Shown one piece after another: positions 46,059-54,478 of a stretch of DNA of 64,000 nt. Origin of the DNA: Cytophagaceae bacterium (GTDB lineage Bacteria > Bacteroidota > Bacteroidia > Cytophagales > Flexibacteraceae); contig JAIXQU010000051.1 in the NCBI GenBank assembly GCA_027485575.1, forward strand, positions 55,713-119,712, given 5' to 3'. Each line of letters opens with the position of its first letter. The stretch's first letter is position 1. A program made the translations under genes and the position numbers. The notes under the pieces are model-generated. The model saw nothing but the letters and a program-made list of their open reading frames with translations. It did no database searches and had not been told where the DNA came from.

Positions 46059-47151
46059 CGAGGTAAAATCTGGTCCGGGAAGATTTACTGATTATCTCAA
46101 AAACCTTGATTTCGAAAGCCTGGAAATCCATTTTTTTTCTCACCAGATTGAAAAGGAAACCAAATTCGAGCACAAGGTTCATATTCCAAATTTGGCCTTG
46201 AAAATCCCCTTATCCTCATGGTTCAGGGCTTATTATTTTAATCGAAAGGTCCAAAGTACTTGCCGGAAAATTGAAATTGACTTCATTCTGACTGCAGATT
46301 TTTCAATGGCTATGTTTTTGCCTTCCATTCTGTTGGCTAAAACTTTTACCATGATCAATGATGATAACTTTTTGAATATTTATTCCCGGGATGGAAACCA
46401 CCAAAAACTTCCCCTAAGGACAAAACTAAGCCGTCAGCTGGGCTTTTTTTTGGAAAGATATGCAGCCAGAAAATCAAAGATTGTTGTAGCCAACTCGTTG
46501 TATACCAAAGAACTTATCGAGAAGGCATATCGTATTTCTCCTTCCAGAGTTAAATTATTGTACAAGGCAGTTGATTTATCCTTTTTTAAGCAGAAAAATA
46601 GGGTTAACCGTTTGCCTGTCAGGTTTTTGTTTATCAAAAATGATTGGCTTCGGGGCGGATTAGATTTGATATTGAATGCGTTTTCCAGGTTGAGTTTTCA
46701 AGATGAGATTTTGTTCACCATTGCTGGAATAGAAGACCGTGAAAAGCAACGAATCAATCAATTGATTCAGGAATCCGGATTTGGTGGAAAAGTAGAAATT
46801 TATGGTCTGGTGAAAAAGGAACAAATCATGGATATGTTCCATAATTCAGATGTCTTTATCAACTATAGCCGAAAGGAAGCCTTGGGTGTTTCATGCCTGG
46901 AGGCCATGTCTGCAGGTCTGCCTGTTCTTAGCAGTGATGCAGGTGGTTTAAAGGAAGTTATGGATTTTGGAAAAGCTGGTTTTATGGTTTCAGCTGAAAA
47001 TGAGGCTGCTCTTTCGGCTGAGCTTGAACTTATGTATCAAAACCCAAATCTTTTAGGCCAGAAATCGGAATATGCAATAAATCATGTGCAAAAATTTTCT
47101 GTTCAAAACCTGAAAATCAATCTTCAAAACTTGTTTTCAGAAGACTTGTAA
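46012..47151 (+). CDS. Glycosyltransferase family 4 protein
   Basis: A 379-residue GT-B enzyme. The N-terminal half starts KIAFLTTQFSEVKSGPGRF and the C-terminal half has RLPVRFLFIKNDWLRGGLDL, FTIAGIEDREKQRIN and the donor-site stretch SDVFINYSRKEALGVSCLEA followed by MSAGLPVLSSDAGGLKEV, with the conserved E-x7-E. The gene starts 47 bases inside the O-antigen ligase gene in another frame, a long overlap, yet MNQSKTKIAFLTTQ is the natural N-terminus. It ends the plus-strand polysaccharide group; 254 bases with no recognisable gene follow. Confidence 0.88.
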   Translation: MNQSKTKIAFLTTQFSEVKSGPGRFTDYLKNLDFESLEIHFFSHQIEKETKFEHKVHIPNLALKIPLSSWFRAYYFNRKVQSTCRKIEIDFILTADFSMAMFLPSILLAKTFTMINDDNFLNIYSRDGNHQKLPLRTKLSRQLGFFLERYAARKSKIVVANSLYTKELIEKAYRISPSRVKLLYKAVDLSFFKQKNRVNRLPVRFLFIKNDWLRGGLDLILNAFSRLSFQDEILFTIAGIEDREKQRINQLIQESGFGGKVEIYGLVKKEQIMDMFHNSDVFINYSRKEALGVSCLEAMSAGLPVLSSDAGGLKEVMDFGKAGFMVSAENEAALSAELELMYQNPNLLGQKSEYAINHVQKFSVQNLKINLQNLFSEDL

Positions 47152-47405
47152 CGATTTCATTTTCAGATATTTTATTAAGTTCAGCAAAATTGTCCGGGGC
47201 TTGGGGCGTTGAAGTCCTTTTGGAGGTTCATGGTGAACCAGAACCTCGTAGATAATGCTCAAAAAAGTGTGTGAAGCTCAAAAGTTTACGGTTTTCTTAT
47301 CTGAGAAAAATTCATGAAAAGTGCTAAGCCTGAAATTCAGGCCCTTGGTTTTATGAATAGCAGGCTTTGAAAAAATCAGGAATTGGATCATGAAAAAGCC
47401 ACAGT

Positions 47406-48218
47406 TTAGTGGTTTTCAATGATGTATTTAAAAATTCGGACCATTTTGGGTTCGGCATTTTTGGCTGCTTCTAACAAATCCTCAATTTCCACAGGTTTGA
47501 TTTTGCCATAGCAAATATCGGAGATGGCGGAAATGGCAAAAACGCGGAGTCCCATGTGCTTTGCTACAATTACTTCAGGTACTGTACTCATGCCTACGCA
47601 ATCTCCGCCAATACGGGATAAATATTTATACTCTGCCCTCGTTTCAAGATTTGGTCCTGTTACACAAGCATACACCCCGGTATGGATTTTAATATTTTCT
47701 TTCCAGGCATATTGAATCGACTTAAAAATCAAATTTTGGTCATAAGGTTCAGACATATCTGGCCATCTTGGGCCTAACTCACTGAGATTGGCCCCTGTTA
47801 ATGGGTTTTCAGTTTGGAGATTGATATGGTCCTCAATTACAACCAAATCTGACATTTGATAGCTGGGATTTAATGCGCCCGATATATTGGAAATTAATAA
47901 AGTATGGATACCCAATAACTTCATGATTCGAACAGGGTAGGTCACCTGCTTTAAATTGTATCCTTCATAGTGGTGAAACCTGCCTTGGGCAACGACCAGA
48001 TTTTTACCTTCCCATTCTGCGAAATGGAGTTTCCCTTCATGGGTTTCGGCTGTAGCAACCGGGAAATGGGGAATATCTGCATAATTAAATGTTGAAATTA
48101 TCTTTAGACCATTCACCATTTCCCCTAAACCTGTTCCGAGAATTATCCCGAATTCTGGCTTGAAATTCTTTTTTTCAAGTAGCCAATCAAGTGTTTCCTT
48201 GAATTCATTCATTTCCAT
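47406..48218 (-). CDS. Purine nucleoside phosphorylase
   Basis: A trimeric-type (PNP/MTAP family) phosphorylase of 270 residues that splits purine nucleosides with phosphate. FGIILGTGLGEMVNGL is the phosphate-binding start, GRFHHYEGYNLKQVTYPVR and LLISNISGALNP follow, and CVTGPNLETRAEYKYLSRIG with CVGMSTVPEVIVA is the base-recognition end. E and N residues of the guanine/hypoxanthine site are in those last motifs. It is a single gene, divergent from nuoH. A weak hairpin at the stop (CCAC / GTGG near 47395-47413) may end the transcript. Confidence 0.93.
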   Translation of the reverse strand: MEMNEFKETLDWLLEKKNFKPEFGIILGTGLGEMVNGLKIISTFNYADIPHFPVATAETHEGKLHFAEWEGKNLVVAQGRFHHYEGYNLKQVTYPVRIMKLLGIHTLLISNISGALNPSYQMSDLVVIEDHINLQTENPLTGANLSELGPRWPDMSEPYDQNLIFKSIQYAWKENIKIHTGVYACVTGPNLETRAEYKYLSRIGGDCVGMSTVPEVIVAKHMGLRVFAISAISDICYGKIKPVEIEDLLEAAKNAEPKMVRIFKYIIENH

Positions 48219-48302
48219 CTGTATTCTTAATCCAATTTGAAAGTTCCGACAAAATTGTGGCTATTTGCAGTTTAAATTCTCAAAAGATTTTTTAGCAACG
48301 AT

Positions 48303-49364
48303 TTGAGCGAATTGGGTTCTGGTTTTTTGGTGTTTTGCGCCAGCCTTGGTTTTATTCTGGGCTCAGTTATCTTTTTATTTTACTGTGAGCGAAAACTATC
48401 TGCCTTTATTCAGGACAGGCATGGACCTTTGCATGTTGGCAAATCGGGGTTATTGCAGCCCGCAGCTGATTTATTAAAGCTAATTCAAAAGGAAACGATT
48501 GTTCCGGCAAATGCCGTTCGGTTTCTTTTTCTGTTGGCTCCATTTCTTGTTTTTTCTTCCGTTTTTGCCGGTTTTGCATTGGTTCCTTTGTTTCCCGAAC
48601 TTCATGCTTTCGGGTCAATCCCTGGAGGAATTTTATTGCTTTTGGGCCTTATTTCAATTGATTCTATTGCCATTTTGATGGCTGGTTTTGCTTCAAAAAG
48701 TAAATTTCCTCTTTTGGGTGCGGGTAGAGCGGTGGCCCAAATGGTTAGTTATGAGGTCCCATTGGGAATTTCATTGCTTTGCTTTTTTTGGATTGCCAAT
48801 TCTGCAGACCTTACTGTCATTCAAAATCTTCAATCTGATTCTGCAAGGGCATCCGGTCATTTGTCATGGCCTTTGGATTTTTTTGGAGATGGTTTTTCTC
48901 ATTGGGGTGGTCTTTTTTCATGGAATATTTTTAGATATCCATTGCTTATTCTGCTTTTTCCAGGGTTTTTTCTGGTGGTAATGGCAGAAAGCAACAGAGC
49001 CCCGTTTGATATTCCTGAAGGGGAGTCAGAAATAATAGGGGGTTTTCATACTGAATATTCCGGGTTCTTGTGGGCGATATTTTTTCTGGCAGAATATGCA
49101 ATGATGCTTATTCTTTCTTTGGTCTTATCCTACCTTTTTTTAGGGGGAAATTCTTCTCCAATTCCTCATTTTGGACATCCAGGATGGTTTTCCGAACCTT
49201 CATTTTTTTGGCTATTGGTCAAAAGCTGGACTTTTGGATTGTTTATGATTTGGATTCGGTGGACACTGCCGAGGTTGCGGGTCGACCAATTGATGAATCT
49301 TTCCTGGAAAATATTGACACCGATTTCGCTGTTCATTTTTTTGGTTTTAGTCCTCTTGAAGTAA
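48303..49364 (+). CDS. nuoH: NADH-quinone oxidoreductase subunit H (orphan NuoH)
   Basis: NuoH is the membrane subunit of complex I that carries much of the quinone site. All family blocks are present: FYCERKLSAFIQDRHGPLHV, LLQPAADLLKLIQKE, GRAVAQMVSYEVPLG, AESNRAPFDIPEGESEIIGG followed by FHTEYSG, and LPRLRVDQLMNLSWKILTP. Eight hydrophobic segments fit. The 353 residues are complete. Unusually, no other nuo gene is near; its neighbours are pnp (opposite strand) and marR. There is no ATG at the front: an in-frame TAA at 48273 leaves TTG 48303 as the best start. Confidence 0.9.
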   Translation: MSELGSGFLVFCASLGFILGSVIFLFYCERKLSAFIQDRHGPLHVGKSGLLQPAADLLKLIQKETIVPANAVRFLFLLAPFLVFSSVFAGFALVPLFPELHAFGSIPGGILLLLGLISIDSIAILMAGFASKSKFPLLGAGRAVAQMVSYEVPLGISLLCFFWIANSADLTVIQNLQSDSARASGHLSWPLDFFGDGFSHWGGLFSWNIFRYPLLILLFPGFFLVVMAESNRAPFDIPEGESEIIGGFHTEYSGFLWAIFFLAEYAMMLILSLVLSYLFLGGNSSPIPHFGHPGWFSEPSFFWLLVKSWTFGLFMIWIRWTLPRLRVDQLMNLSWKILTPISLFIFLVLVLLK

Positions 49365-49396
49365 AAAACAGATCAATTTTTGACCGGAATTAAACA

Positions 49397-49846
49397 ATGA
49401 AAATAGAAGAAGCCATCAAGCAGAAAAGTTTTCCCAACCAGATTGAAAAGGTTATGGTGAACGTTATCTATACTGGCAACTTTTTCAATTCCCTCAATAT
49501 TAAGCGGTTTAAGTTGCATGGCATTTCGCCTGAGCAGTATAATGTTTTGCGGATTTTAAGGGGTTCTCATCCCAAGAGTCTAAGCATACTTGATGTGAGC
49601 AGCCGGATGCTGAATCGAAATAGCAATGCAACCCGATTGGTGGAGAAGCTAAGGGTCAAAGGTTTATTGGTAAGAAGGGTTTGCGAAAAAGACAGGCGAC
49701 AGGTCGATATCGCCATTTCGGATAAGGGTCTGGAGTTGCTCCAAATCATTGATGTTGAAATGAAAGAATGGATGGATAATTTTAAAGATTTAACGAATGA
49801 GGAATCTGTTCAGCTCAATTTTTTGTTAGACAAAATGAGGGGGTAA
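49397..49846 (+). CDS. MarR family transcriptional regulator
   Basis: A 149-residue winged-helix repressor-type protein. The DNA-binding domain includes LHGISPEQYNVLRILRGSHP, LDVSSRMLNRNSNATRLVEK as recognition region, and the wing RRVCEKDRRQVDIAISDKG, the DxRxV-like MarR mark. Flanking helices make the dimer interface. It lies 68 bases before yceI. A 12-bp perfect palindrome sits over the -33 element of the yceI promoter, so it probably controls yceI directly. MarR-YceI pairs are common in Bacteroidota. Confidence 0.91.
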   Translation: MKIEEAIKQKSFPNQIEKVMVNVIYTGNFFNSLNIKRFKLHGISPEQYNVLRILRGSHPKSLSILDVSSRMLNRNSNATRLVEKLRVKGLLVRRVCEKDRRQVDIAISDKGLELLQIIDVEMKEWMDNFKDLTNEESVQLNFLLDKMRG

Positions 49847-49862
49847 ATTTTTTAAATTATAG

Positions 49863-49892
49863 TTGTATATACAATTAATGTCTATACATTTG
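49863..49892 (+). promoter_or_regulatory. yceI promoter with overlapping palindromic operator
   Basis: TTGTATATACAA at 49863-49874 is a perfect 12-bp palindrome. Its TTG also serves as a -33 element: 19 bases after it comes TACATTTG at 49885-49892, a perfect TAnnTTTG -7 element. A repressor on the palindrome would block the promoter. The upstream marR gene supplies an obvious candidate. Confidence 0.72.
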
Positions 49893-49914
49893 TTTTGAAT
49901 TTAATATTATTCCT

Positions 49915-50445
49915 ATGTCAACATGGTCCATTGATTCTGTTCATTCAGAAATTTCTTTTAGAGTTAAACACTTAATGATTTCTACCGTATCTGGTAAGTT
50001 TGGTAGTTTTGAAGCTACAGTTGAATCTTCATCTGATACCTCTTTTGCCGGGGCAAAGGTTAGTTTTTCTGCTGAAGTTGATTCTATTTCCACAGGAAAT
50101 GAACAAAGAGATGGCCATTTGAAGAGCGACGATTTCTTCAATGCAGCATCTTTTCCTAAAATCGTGTTTTCAAACGGATTATTAAAAGAAATCTCTGAAG
50201 GAAGTTACAAACTCATTGGAGAATTAACCCTCCGTGACACGACCAAATCATTTGAAATGAATGTAAGCTACTCCGGAATGATGACCGATTCCTATGGCAA
50301 TCAAAAAGCAGGATTTGAAGCCACCGGAACCCTTAGCCGAAAAGAATTTGGCCTGAAATGGTCAGCAACTACTGAGGCGGGTGGTGTTGTTGTAGCTGAT
50401 GAAGTTAAATTAATTTTAGATATACAATTGCAAAAGACTGCTTAA
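49915..50445 (+). CDS. YceI family lipocalin-like protein
   Basis: A 176-residue YceI-domain protein that binds polyisoprenoid or similar lipids in a lipocalin-like barrel. WSIDSVHSEISFRVKHLMIS is the N-terminal signature; KSDDFFNAASFPKIVFSNG and GTLSRKEFGLKWSA complete it. There is no signal peptide, so unlike E. coli YceI it should stay in the cytoplasm. It has its own promoter/operator and is followed by a near-perfect terminator, so it is a single-gene unit under MarR control. Confidence 0.94.
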   Translation: MSTWSIDSVHSEISFRVKHLMISTVSGKFGSFEATVESSSDTSFAGAKVSFSAEVDSISTGNEQRDGHLKSDDFFNAASFPKIVFSNGLLKEISEGSYKLIGELTLRDTTKSFEMNVSYSGMMTDSYGNQKAGFEATGTLSRKEFGLKWSATTEAGGVVVADEVKLILDIQLQKTA

Positions 50446-50463
50446 AACAGGTTTTATTGATTT

Positions 50464-50499
50464 AAAAGTCGGTCACTCAAAAGTGACCGACTTTTTTTT
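50464..50499 (+). terminator. Rho-independent terminator after yceI
   Basis: AAAAGTCGGTCACT (50464-50477) pairs perfectly over 14 bases with AGTGACCGACTTTT (50482-50495) around a CAAA loop, followed by T to 50499. Very strong. Confidence 0.95.
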
Positions 50500-50550
50500 A
50501 CCTATACCTATGGTTGAATTTTGTTTTTTTGTGACTGAAAATATTCATTC

Positions 50551-51150
50551 ATGCCTGCAACTGATCATTTAAATTCCATTGTTTCTGATTCTTTGAACGA
50601 GAGTCACAGAGTTTTAACTGCTTTTTTGGATGATTCTGAGCAGGTTGCCAGAATTTCTTCCGCTGCGGTTTTAATGGCTGATGCCATTCAGAAAGGAAAC
50701 AAAATATTAAGTTGTGGCAATGGGGGTTCTCATTGCGATGCCATGCATTTTGCTGAAGAACTTTCCGGCAGATATAGGGACAACCGAAGGGCATTGCCGG
50801 CCCTGGCCATCTCAGATGCAAGTCACATCACTTGTGTAGGCAATGACTATGGGTTTGACCACATCTTTTCCAGAATGGTGGAAGCCCTTGGCCAGCCTGG
50901 CGATATTTTGTTGGGAATTTCAACCAGCGGAAATAGTAAAAATGTGATTAAAGCAGTGGAAGCAGCAAGGCTGAGAGGCATGCAGGTCATTTTGCTAACC
51001 GGCAAGGATGGAGGTCAGTTGGCTGGAAAAGGGGATTTTGAAATTTGTGTTCCTCACTTCGGATTCGCCGATCGGATTCAGGAAATCCATATAAAGGTGA
51101 TTCATATTTTTATCCAGCTTATAGAAAAGCAGCTTGGTTTGGCCTCCTGA
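50551..51150 (+). CDS. gmhA: D-sedoheptulose-7-phosphate isomerase GmhA
   Basis: GmhA makes D-glycero-D-manno-heptose-7-phosphate, the first step to ADP-heptose for LPS cores. The SIS domain has [68 protein letters not shown], and [20 protein letters not shown] with the catalytic His. These long blocks are nearly word-for-word those of enterobacterial GmhA, which is notable for a Bacteroidota genome. At 199 residues it is full length. No other heptose gene (hldE, gmhB) is adjacent. It converges on the acetyltransferase gene. Confidence 0.94.
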   Translation: MPATDHLNSIVSDSLNESHRVLTAFLDDSEQVARISSAAVLMADAIQKGNKILSCGNGGSHCDAMHFAEELSGRYRDNRRALPALAISDASHITCVGNDYGFDHIFSRMVEALGQPGDILLGISTSGNSKNVIKAVEAARLRGMQVILLTGKDGGQLAGKGDFEICVPHFGFADRIQEIHIKVIHIFIQLIEKQLGLAS

Positions 51151-51153
51151 ATC

Positions 51154-51702
51154 TTAGGATAAAAAAGGATTGTAGGGTTTTCTTGGATTCTGACTTGGGT
51201 TTCTTTTCCCAATCTCTCTGGCTGGAATTCCACCAGCTACTACCCAGTCCGGAATGTCTTTTGTAACAACTGCCCCAGCCGCTACAACGGCTCCTTTTCC
51301 AATCGTTACACCTGGCAAAATGATAACCCGATTCGCTATCCAGGCGTAGTCTTTTATCGTTACATCCGCCCCGGCAGAAATAAAATCAGGATTTTGGAGG
51401 TCATGCTCCAGGGTCCAGATGTTTACCTCCGGTGCAATATCTACATAGTCTCCAATGGTAATTTTCCCTCCTCTGGAATCAAGCATACAATTGCCGTTGA
51501 TGTTGGTTGTTTGCCCGATATGGATGTTGTCCATTTTTCGCAGCTTGAGGCCCATCAGAATGGTTGATTTGTTTCCGACTTCAAAAAAGAGCCGGTATAT
51601 GATAATTCTGATTGACATAATAGGAAAATAACCTACCAATGTATTGGTCAAATATCTGAAAATCTGTCCGATACGGCCTGTCCTAATTTTTTTTGGTAGC
51701 AT
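51154..51702 (-). CDS. Hexapeptide-repeat acyltransferase of the polysaccharide cluster
   Basis: A 182-residue left-handed beta-helix (LbetaH) transferase of the WbbJ/NodL type, probably adding an acetyl group from acetyl-CoA to a sugar. An N-terminal helical segment (residues 1-45, SIRIIIYRLFF) precedes the repeats INGNCMLDSRGGKITIGDYV, TIKDYAWIANRVIILPGVTI and GKGAVVAAGAVVTKDIPDW. VNIWTLEHD probably holds the catalytic His. It ends the minus-strand operon, 92 bases after the glycosyltransferase gene. The acceptor sugar is unknown. Confidence 0.86.
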   Translation of the reverse strand: MLPKKIRTGRIGQIFRYLTNTLVGYFPIMSIRIIIYRLFFEVGNKSTILMGLKLRKMDNIHIGQTTNINGNCMLDSRGGKITIGDYVDIAPEVNIWTLEHDLQNPDFISAGADVTIKDYAWIANRVIILPGVTIGKGAVVAAGAVVTKDIPDWVVAGGIPAREIGKRNPSQNPRKPYNPFLS

Positions 51703-51794
51703 CTGTTTCCAATATTATTTCCAATTTTCTTCACCAAAAATACAATGAGGAAAATGGCAATTTCCTTTTAAAACCAATTGCAAGTATCTTTCTT

Positions 51795-53099
51795 TTAGCT
51801 CAATAAAACTTCAGAAAATTTTCTTGCCATTTCAGAAAATGATTGGGTTGGAAGGTTTTCCCTTACCTCTTGGTTATAGGGTAAGAGGTCCCCAGGCCTC
51901 TTTTTTAAAGTTTCGAAAAGTAAATTTAATTCATTTTCTGACTTCACTACATTTTGAAATCCTTTTAAATTCAGGTATTTATCGTTTTGGAACTGGTGAA
52001 TAAAATGATGAAGTGAAAGATTCTTTTCGGGGAATGAGTATTCCACCAAATCCAAAAGGATTGAAGGAGAATCTGTATAACTGGCTTCTACCCCGAGCGT
52101 GGTGCCAAGGTGTAAAAAGGCTTTGGAATTTTGAATCGTTATGAATTTTTGAAGAATTGCTTCTTCACCAACGGAGATTCCTACTGAATTTGGATTTCTA
52201 AAGCCATCGTCAACCACGATATTGTCTATTTCTTTCAGTGCATCGTAGTGAGACCAATCTCTTAAAACTGGATAAGGTCTGACCAAAAGCTTCCAGTCCG
52301 GGCAAATTTTCTTCAGAGATTCTGCGGTTTTTCTCACGATTTCCAATTCCAGCGGAACCAAAGGTGGAACTCCGATGGCACAACCAAAATACACATAATC
52401 AAATGGATAGGGAGAAATGGATTGATTTTTTTTCTCCAGAAAACGGTGCACATATCCCATTTGAGTGGCGCCTATAATGCGGATATTGGCTTCAGGAATT
52501 TCCTGAAGATTGGCTACATCTTCTTTAATGCCATTGTGCCAAACCAGATATTGTAAACGTTTCGAGAAACGAAGGTGTTTACAAGGATGGTCCCAGGAAT
52601 ATACATAAACAAAGATCTTCTTTTTTTCGTCTATTAATCTTGAAATCAAATAGTTGTCGCTTAGTTCAGTGAAGCAGACAAAGTGGTCAATGTCCTCAAT
52701 CCGGGTTTTTTTCTTATAAACCAATTGAGAAATAAAATCATCATAACCCAAAACTTTTGGAAGTGACATTGAAAAATTGAGCATTCTGGTTGCAGACTTT
52801 ACCTTTTGTTTGTCATCTGAAATGGAAATTTTGAACTGTTCCATCAGATAATAATTCTGTCTGCTTTTCGGTAATTTTCCAAAAAAGCGAAATGCAACTT
52901 CCCAGAATTTATTCCAGATGCTGCTCTTTTTTTCTTCAATGATCCTGATTTCTAAATGGTCAGGCGCCATTTTCCTAATGGTTTCCTCATCTTCTTTGCG
53001 AAGAAATAAAACCACTTCCTGTTCTTTTGAAAGCTCTTCGATCCACTGCCTAACATCGTTTCTGAAATCGAAGAAGTGAACGACAAGCCCTAGTTTCAT
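51795..53099 (-). CDS. Predicted GT-B glycosyltransferase, unclassified
   Basis: A 434-residue soluble protein without a clear family match. The first half has the segments LVVHFFDFRNDVRQWIEEL and FVYVYSWDHPCKHLRFSKRL followed by VWHNGIKED. The second half looks like a GT-B donor domain: WKLLVRPYPVLRDWSHYDAL and AFLHLGTTLGVEASYTDSPS, the latter like the G-T-x-x-x-E-A-x-x-x-x-P pattern of surface-sugar transferases. It overlaps the HAD phosphatase gene by four bases within the nonulosonate operon. By position it is the best candidate to transfer the CMP-activated sugar, which is inference. Confidence 0.55.
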   Translation of the reverse strand: MKLGLVVHFFDFRNDVRQWIEELSKEQEVVLFLRKEDEETIRKMAPDHLEIRIIEEKKSSIWNKFWEVAFRFFGKLPKSRQNYYLMEQFKISISDDKQKVKSATRMLNFSMSLPKVLGYDDFISQLVYKKKTRIEDIDHFVCFTELSDNYLISRLIDEKKKIFVYVYSWDHPCKHLRFSKRLQYLVWHNGIKEDVANLQEIPEANIRIIGATQMGYVHRFLEKKNQSISPYPFDYVYFGCAIGVPPLVPLELEIVRKTAESLKKICPDWKLLVRPYPVLRDWSHYDALKEIDNIVVDDGFRNPNSVGISVGEEAILQKFITIQNSKAFLHLGTTLGVEASYTDSPSILLDLVEYSFPEKNLSLHHFIHQFQNDKYLNLKGFQNVVKSENELNLLFETLKKRPGDLLPYNQEVRENLPTQSFSEMARKFSEVLLS

Positions 53100-53566
53100 A
53101 AATACTTTTCAAAAATGAGTTCAATGAATTCCCTTACAGCGCCATCTCCTCCCGCTTTTTCCAATTGGATTATGCCAGGAATGGCCTTTATTTTCGGCAA
53201 GGCATTTTTTGGGCAAGCTGCCAGACCTACTGAACTTAGGAGTTCAAGGCAGTTGACATCATCTCCGATATAGGCAACATCCGAAAGGGAAAGATTTTCC
53301 TTTGCGCAGATTTCCAATGCCGCGTTTACCTTCGGATAAATTCCTTGATAGAGATAGTCAACCTTTAATTTGGCTGCTCTCCTTTCTACTATTTTGGTAT
53401 TTTCAGTTGTGATAATGCCGGTTTTGATACCCGCATCTCTGAGAAGTTTTATTCCCATTCCATCGTGGGTATTGAATTTTTTAAATTCATCTCCACTTTC
53501 GGTGTAGTACATTCCGGCATCCGTTAAGACGCCATCCACATCTGTTAAGAACAATTTTACTTTCAA
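53096..53566 (-). CDS. KdsC-like HAD phosphatase, probable nonulosonate-9-phosphate phosphatase
   Basis: A 156-residue type C0 HAD phosphatase without a cap domain. FLTDVDGVLTD gives the nucleophile D9 and acid/base D11; IITTEN is motif II; YPKVNAALE has the Lys; IGDDVNCLELL is motif IV. KdsC (KDO-8-P) enzymes have an ITGRxS motif at the second site, but here it is TTEN with E55, and K66 lies in the following helix. A Glu/Lys pair at these places is what I recall as the mark of the B. thetaiotaomicron KDN-9-phosphate phosphatase. With neuB and neuA in the same operon, that role is more likely than KDO-8-P. Confidence 0.8.
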   Translation of the reverse strand: MKVKLFLTDVDGVLTDAGMYYTESGDEFKKFNTHDGMGIKLLRDAGIKTGIITTENTKIVERRAAKLKVDYLYQGIYPKVNAALEICAKENLSLSDVAYIGDDVNCLELLSSVGLAACPKNALPKIKAIPGIIQLEKAGGDGAVREFIELIFEKYL

Positions 53567-53615
53567 ATTCCCGCTTTTTTAATAAATAAACTGAAATATT
53601 TTGTTTGTGGGGTTT

Positions 53616-54449
53616 TTACCAGGCAGTCCAGCCTCCATCGACTGTTAATACAGAGCCTGTCATATAGCTGCTTGATTCTGAAGCCAATAAAAGAAAAGGC
53701 CCTCTAAGTTCACTTCTATCGCTCATTCTTCCCAGCGGAGAAAATTTCGAAAAATTATTGGTAAATTTTTCCCCGTGGTTGTTAAAAATAGCATGCGGCA
53801 CTATGGCATTACACCTTATTTTTTCCTTGGCGTAATAGGTCGCAATATACCTTGTAAAGTTAGGAACAAATGATTTAGAGGCTATGTAATCTACTGGTTT
53901 ATAGCGAATAGGCTCACCATCTCCAAAATCATATAAGGCCTGGTTAGGCGCCACCATGGAATAGGTAGATGCCACATTGATTATGTTTCCATAGCCCTGT
54001 TTTAGCATTTGCCGGCAGGCAGCCTGTGTCATGATGACGGTGCCATTTAAATTCACTTCAACCGATTTTCGCAATAAGGAAATCGGATAGTTTTCAAACC
54101 GGCTGGAATCTACAGAATCGGTTCCGGTCTGGTCAAATTTGGCATCTATGGCTGCATTATTTATTAAAACATCCAGTTTCCCGAATTTTTTTACCGTGGC
54201 TTCAACAATATTTCCAGCTTCATTTTCATTGGTTATGTCGCATTTAACCATAAAGAAATCAGCCTCGTTAAACTTCGTTTTCAACTCATTTCCAAAGGTT
54301 TCTAACGCAGAATCTACAATATCTCCAACCACAACCTGAGCACCTTGTTCCAAAAAACAGGTCACAATTTCCCGTCCAATGAGTCCGGTTCCACCAGTGA
54401 TTAAAATGGTTTTACCTGCGATTGAAATTTCTGGTTCTGGAGTTGACAT
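53616..54449 (-). CDS. PtmA-like short-chain dehydrogenase
   Basis: A 277-residue SDR with the cofactor loop ITGGTGLIGREIVTCFLEQG near residue 18, NNAAIDAKFDQTG, and the catalytic set NVASTYSMVAPNQALYDF and YIASKSFVPNF. LTVDGGWTAW is the usual SDR end. The SxYxxVAPxxxxYD stretch resembles the SDR group found in nonulosonate and flagellin-glycan clusters (PtmA of Campylobacter), by memory. It is 29 bases after the Gfo/Idh gene. I infer that it acts on a precursor or derivative of the nonulosonate. Confidence 0.8.
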   Translation of the reverse strand: MSTPEPEISIAGKTILITGGTGLIGREIVTCFLEQGAQVVVGDIVDSALETFGNELKTKFNEADFFMVKCDITNENEAGNIVEATVKKFGKLDVLINNAAIDAKFDQTGTDSVDSSRFENYPISLLRKSVEVNLNGTVIMTQAACRQMLKQGYGNIINVASTYSMVAPNQALYDFGDGEPIRYKPVDYIASKSFVPNFTRYIATYYAKEKIRCNAIVPHAIFNNHGEKFTNNFSKFSPLGRMSDRSELRGPFLLLASESSSYMTGSVLTVDGGWTAW

Positions 54450-54478
54450 TTTTAATAAATCTTAAAGTTAAAAGTAAA

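Noticed and set aside
47152..47405. Possible small RNA or operator (GGTTCA-TGG-TGAACC at 47225-47239)
   Set aside because: The hairpin is only six base pairs, has no promoter or terminator around it, and may be chance.
53096..53566. Plain KDO-8-phosphate phosphatase KdsC
   Set aside because: The second motif is TTEN rather than the KdsC-type ITGR, no kdsA/kdsB/kdsD is near, and the gene sits in a neuB-neuA operon. A KDO role is not fully excluded.
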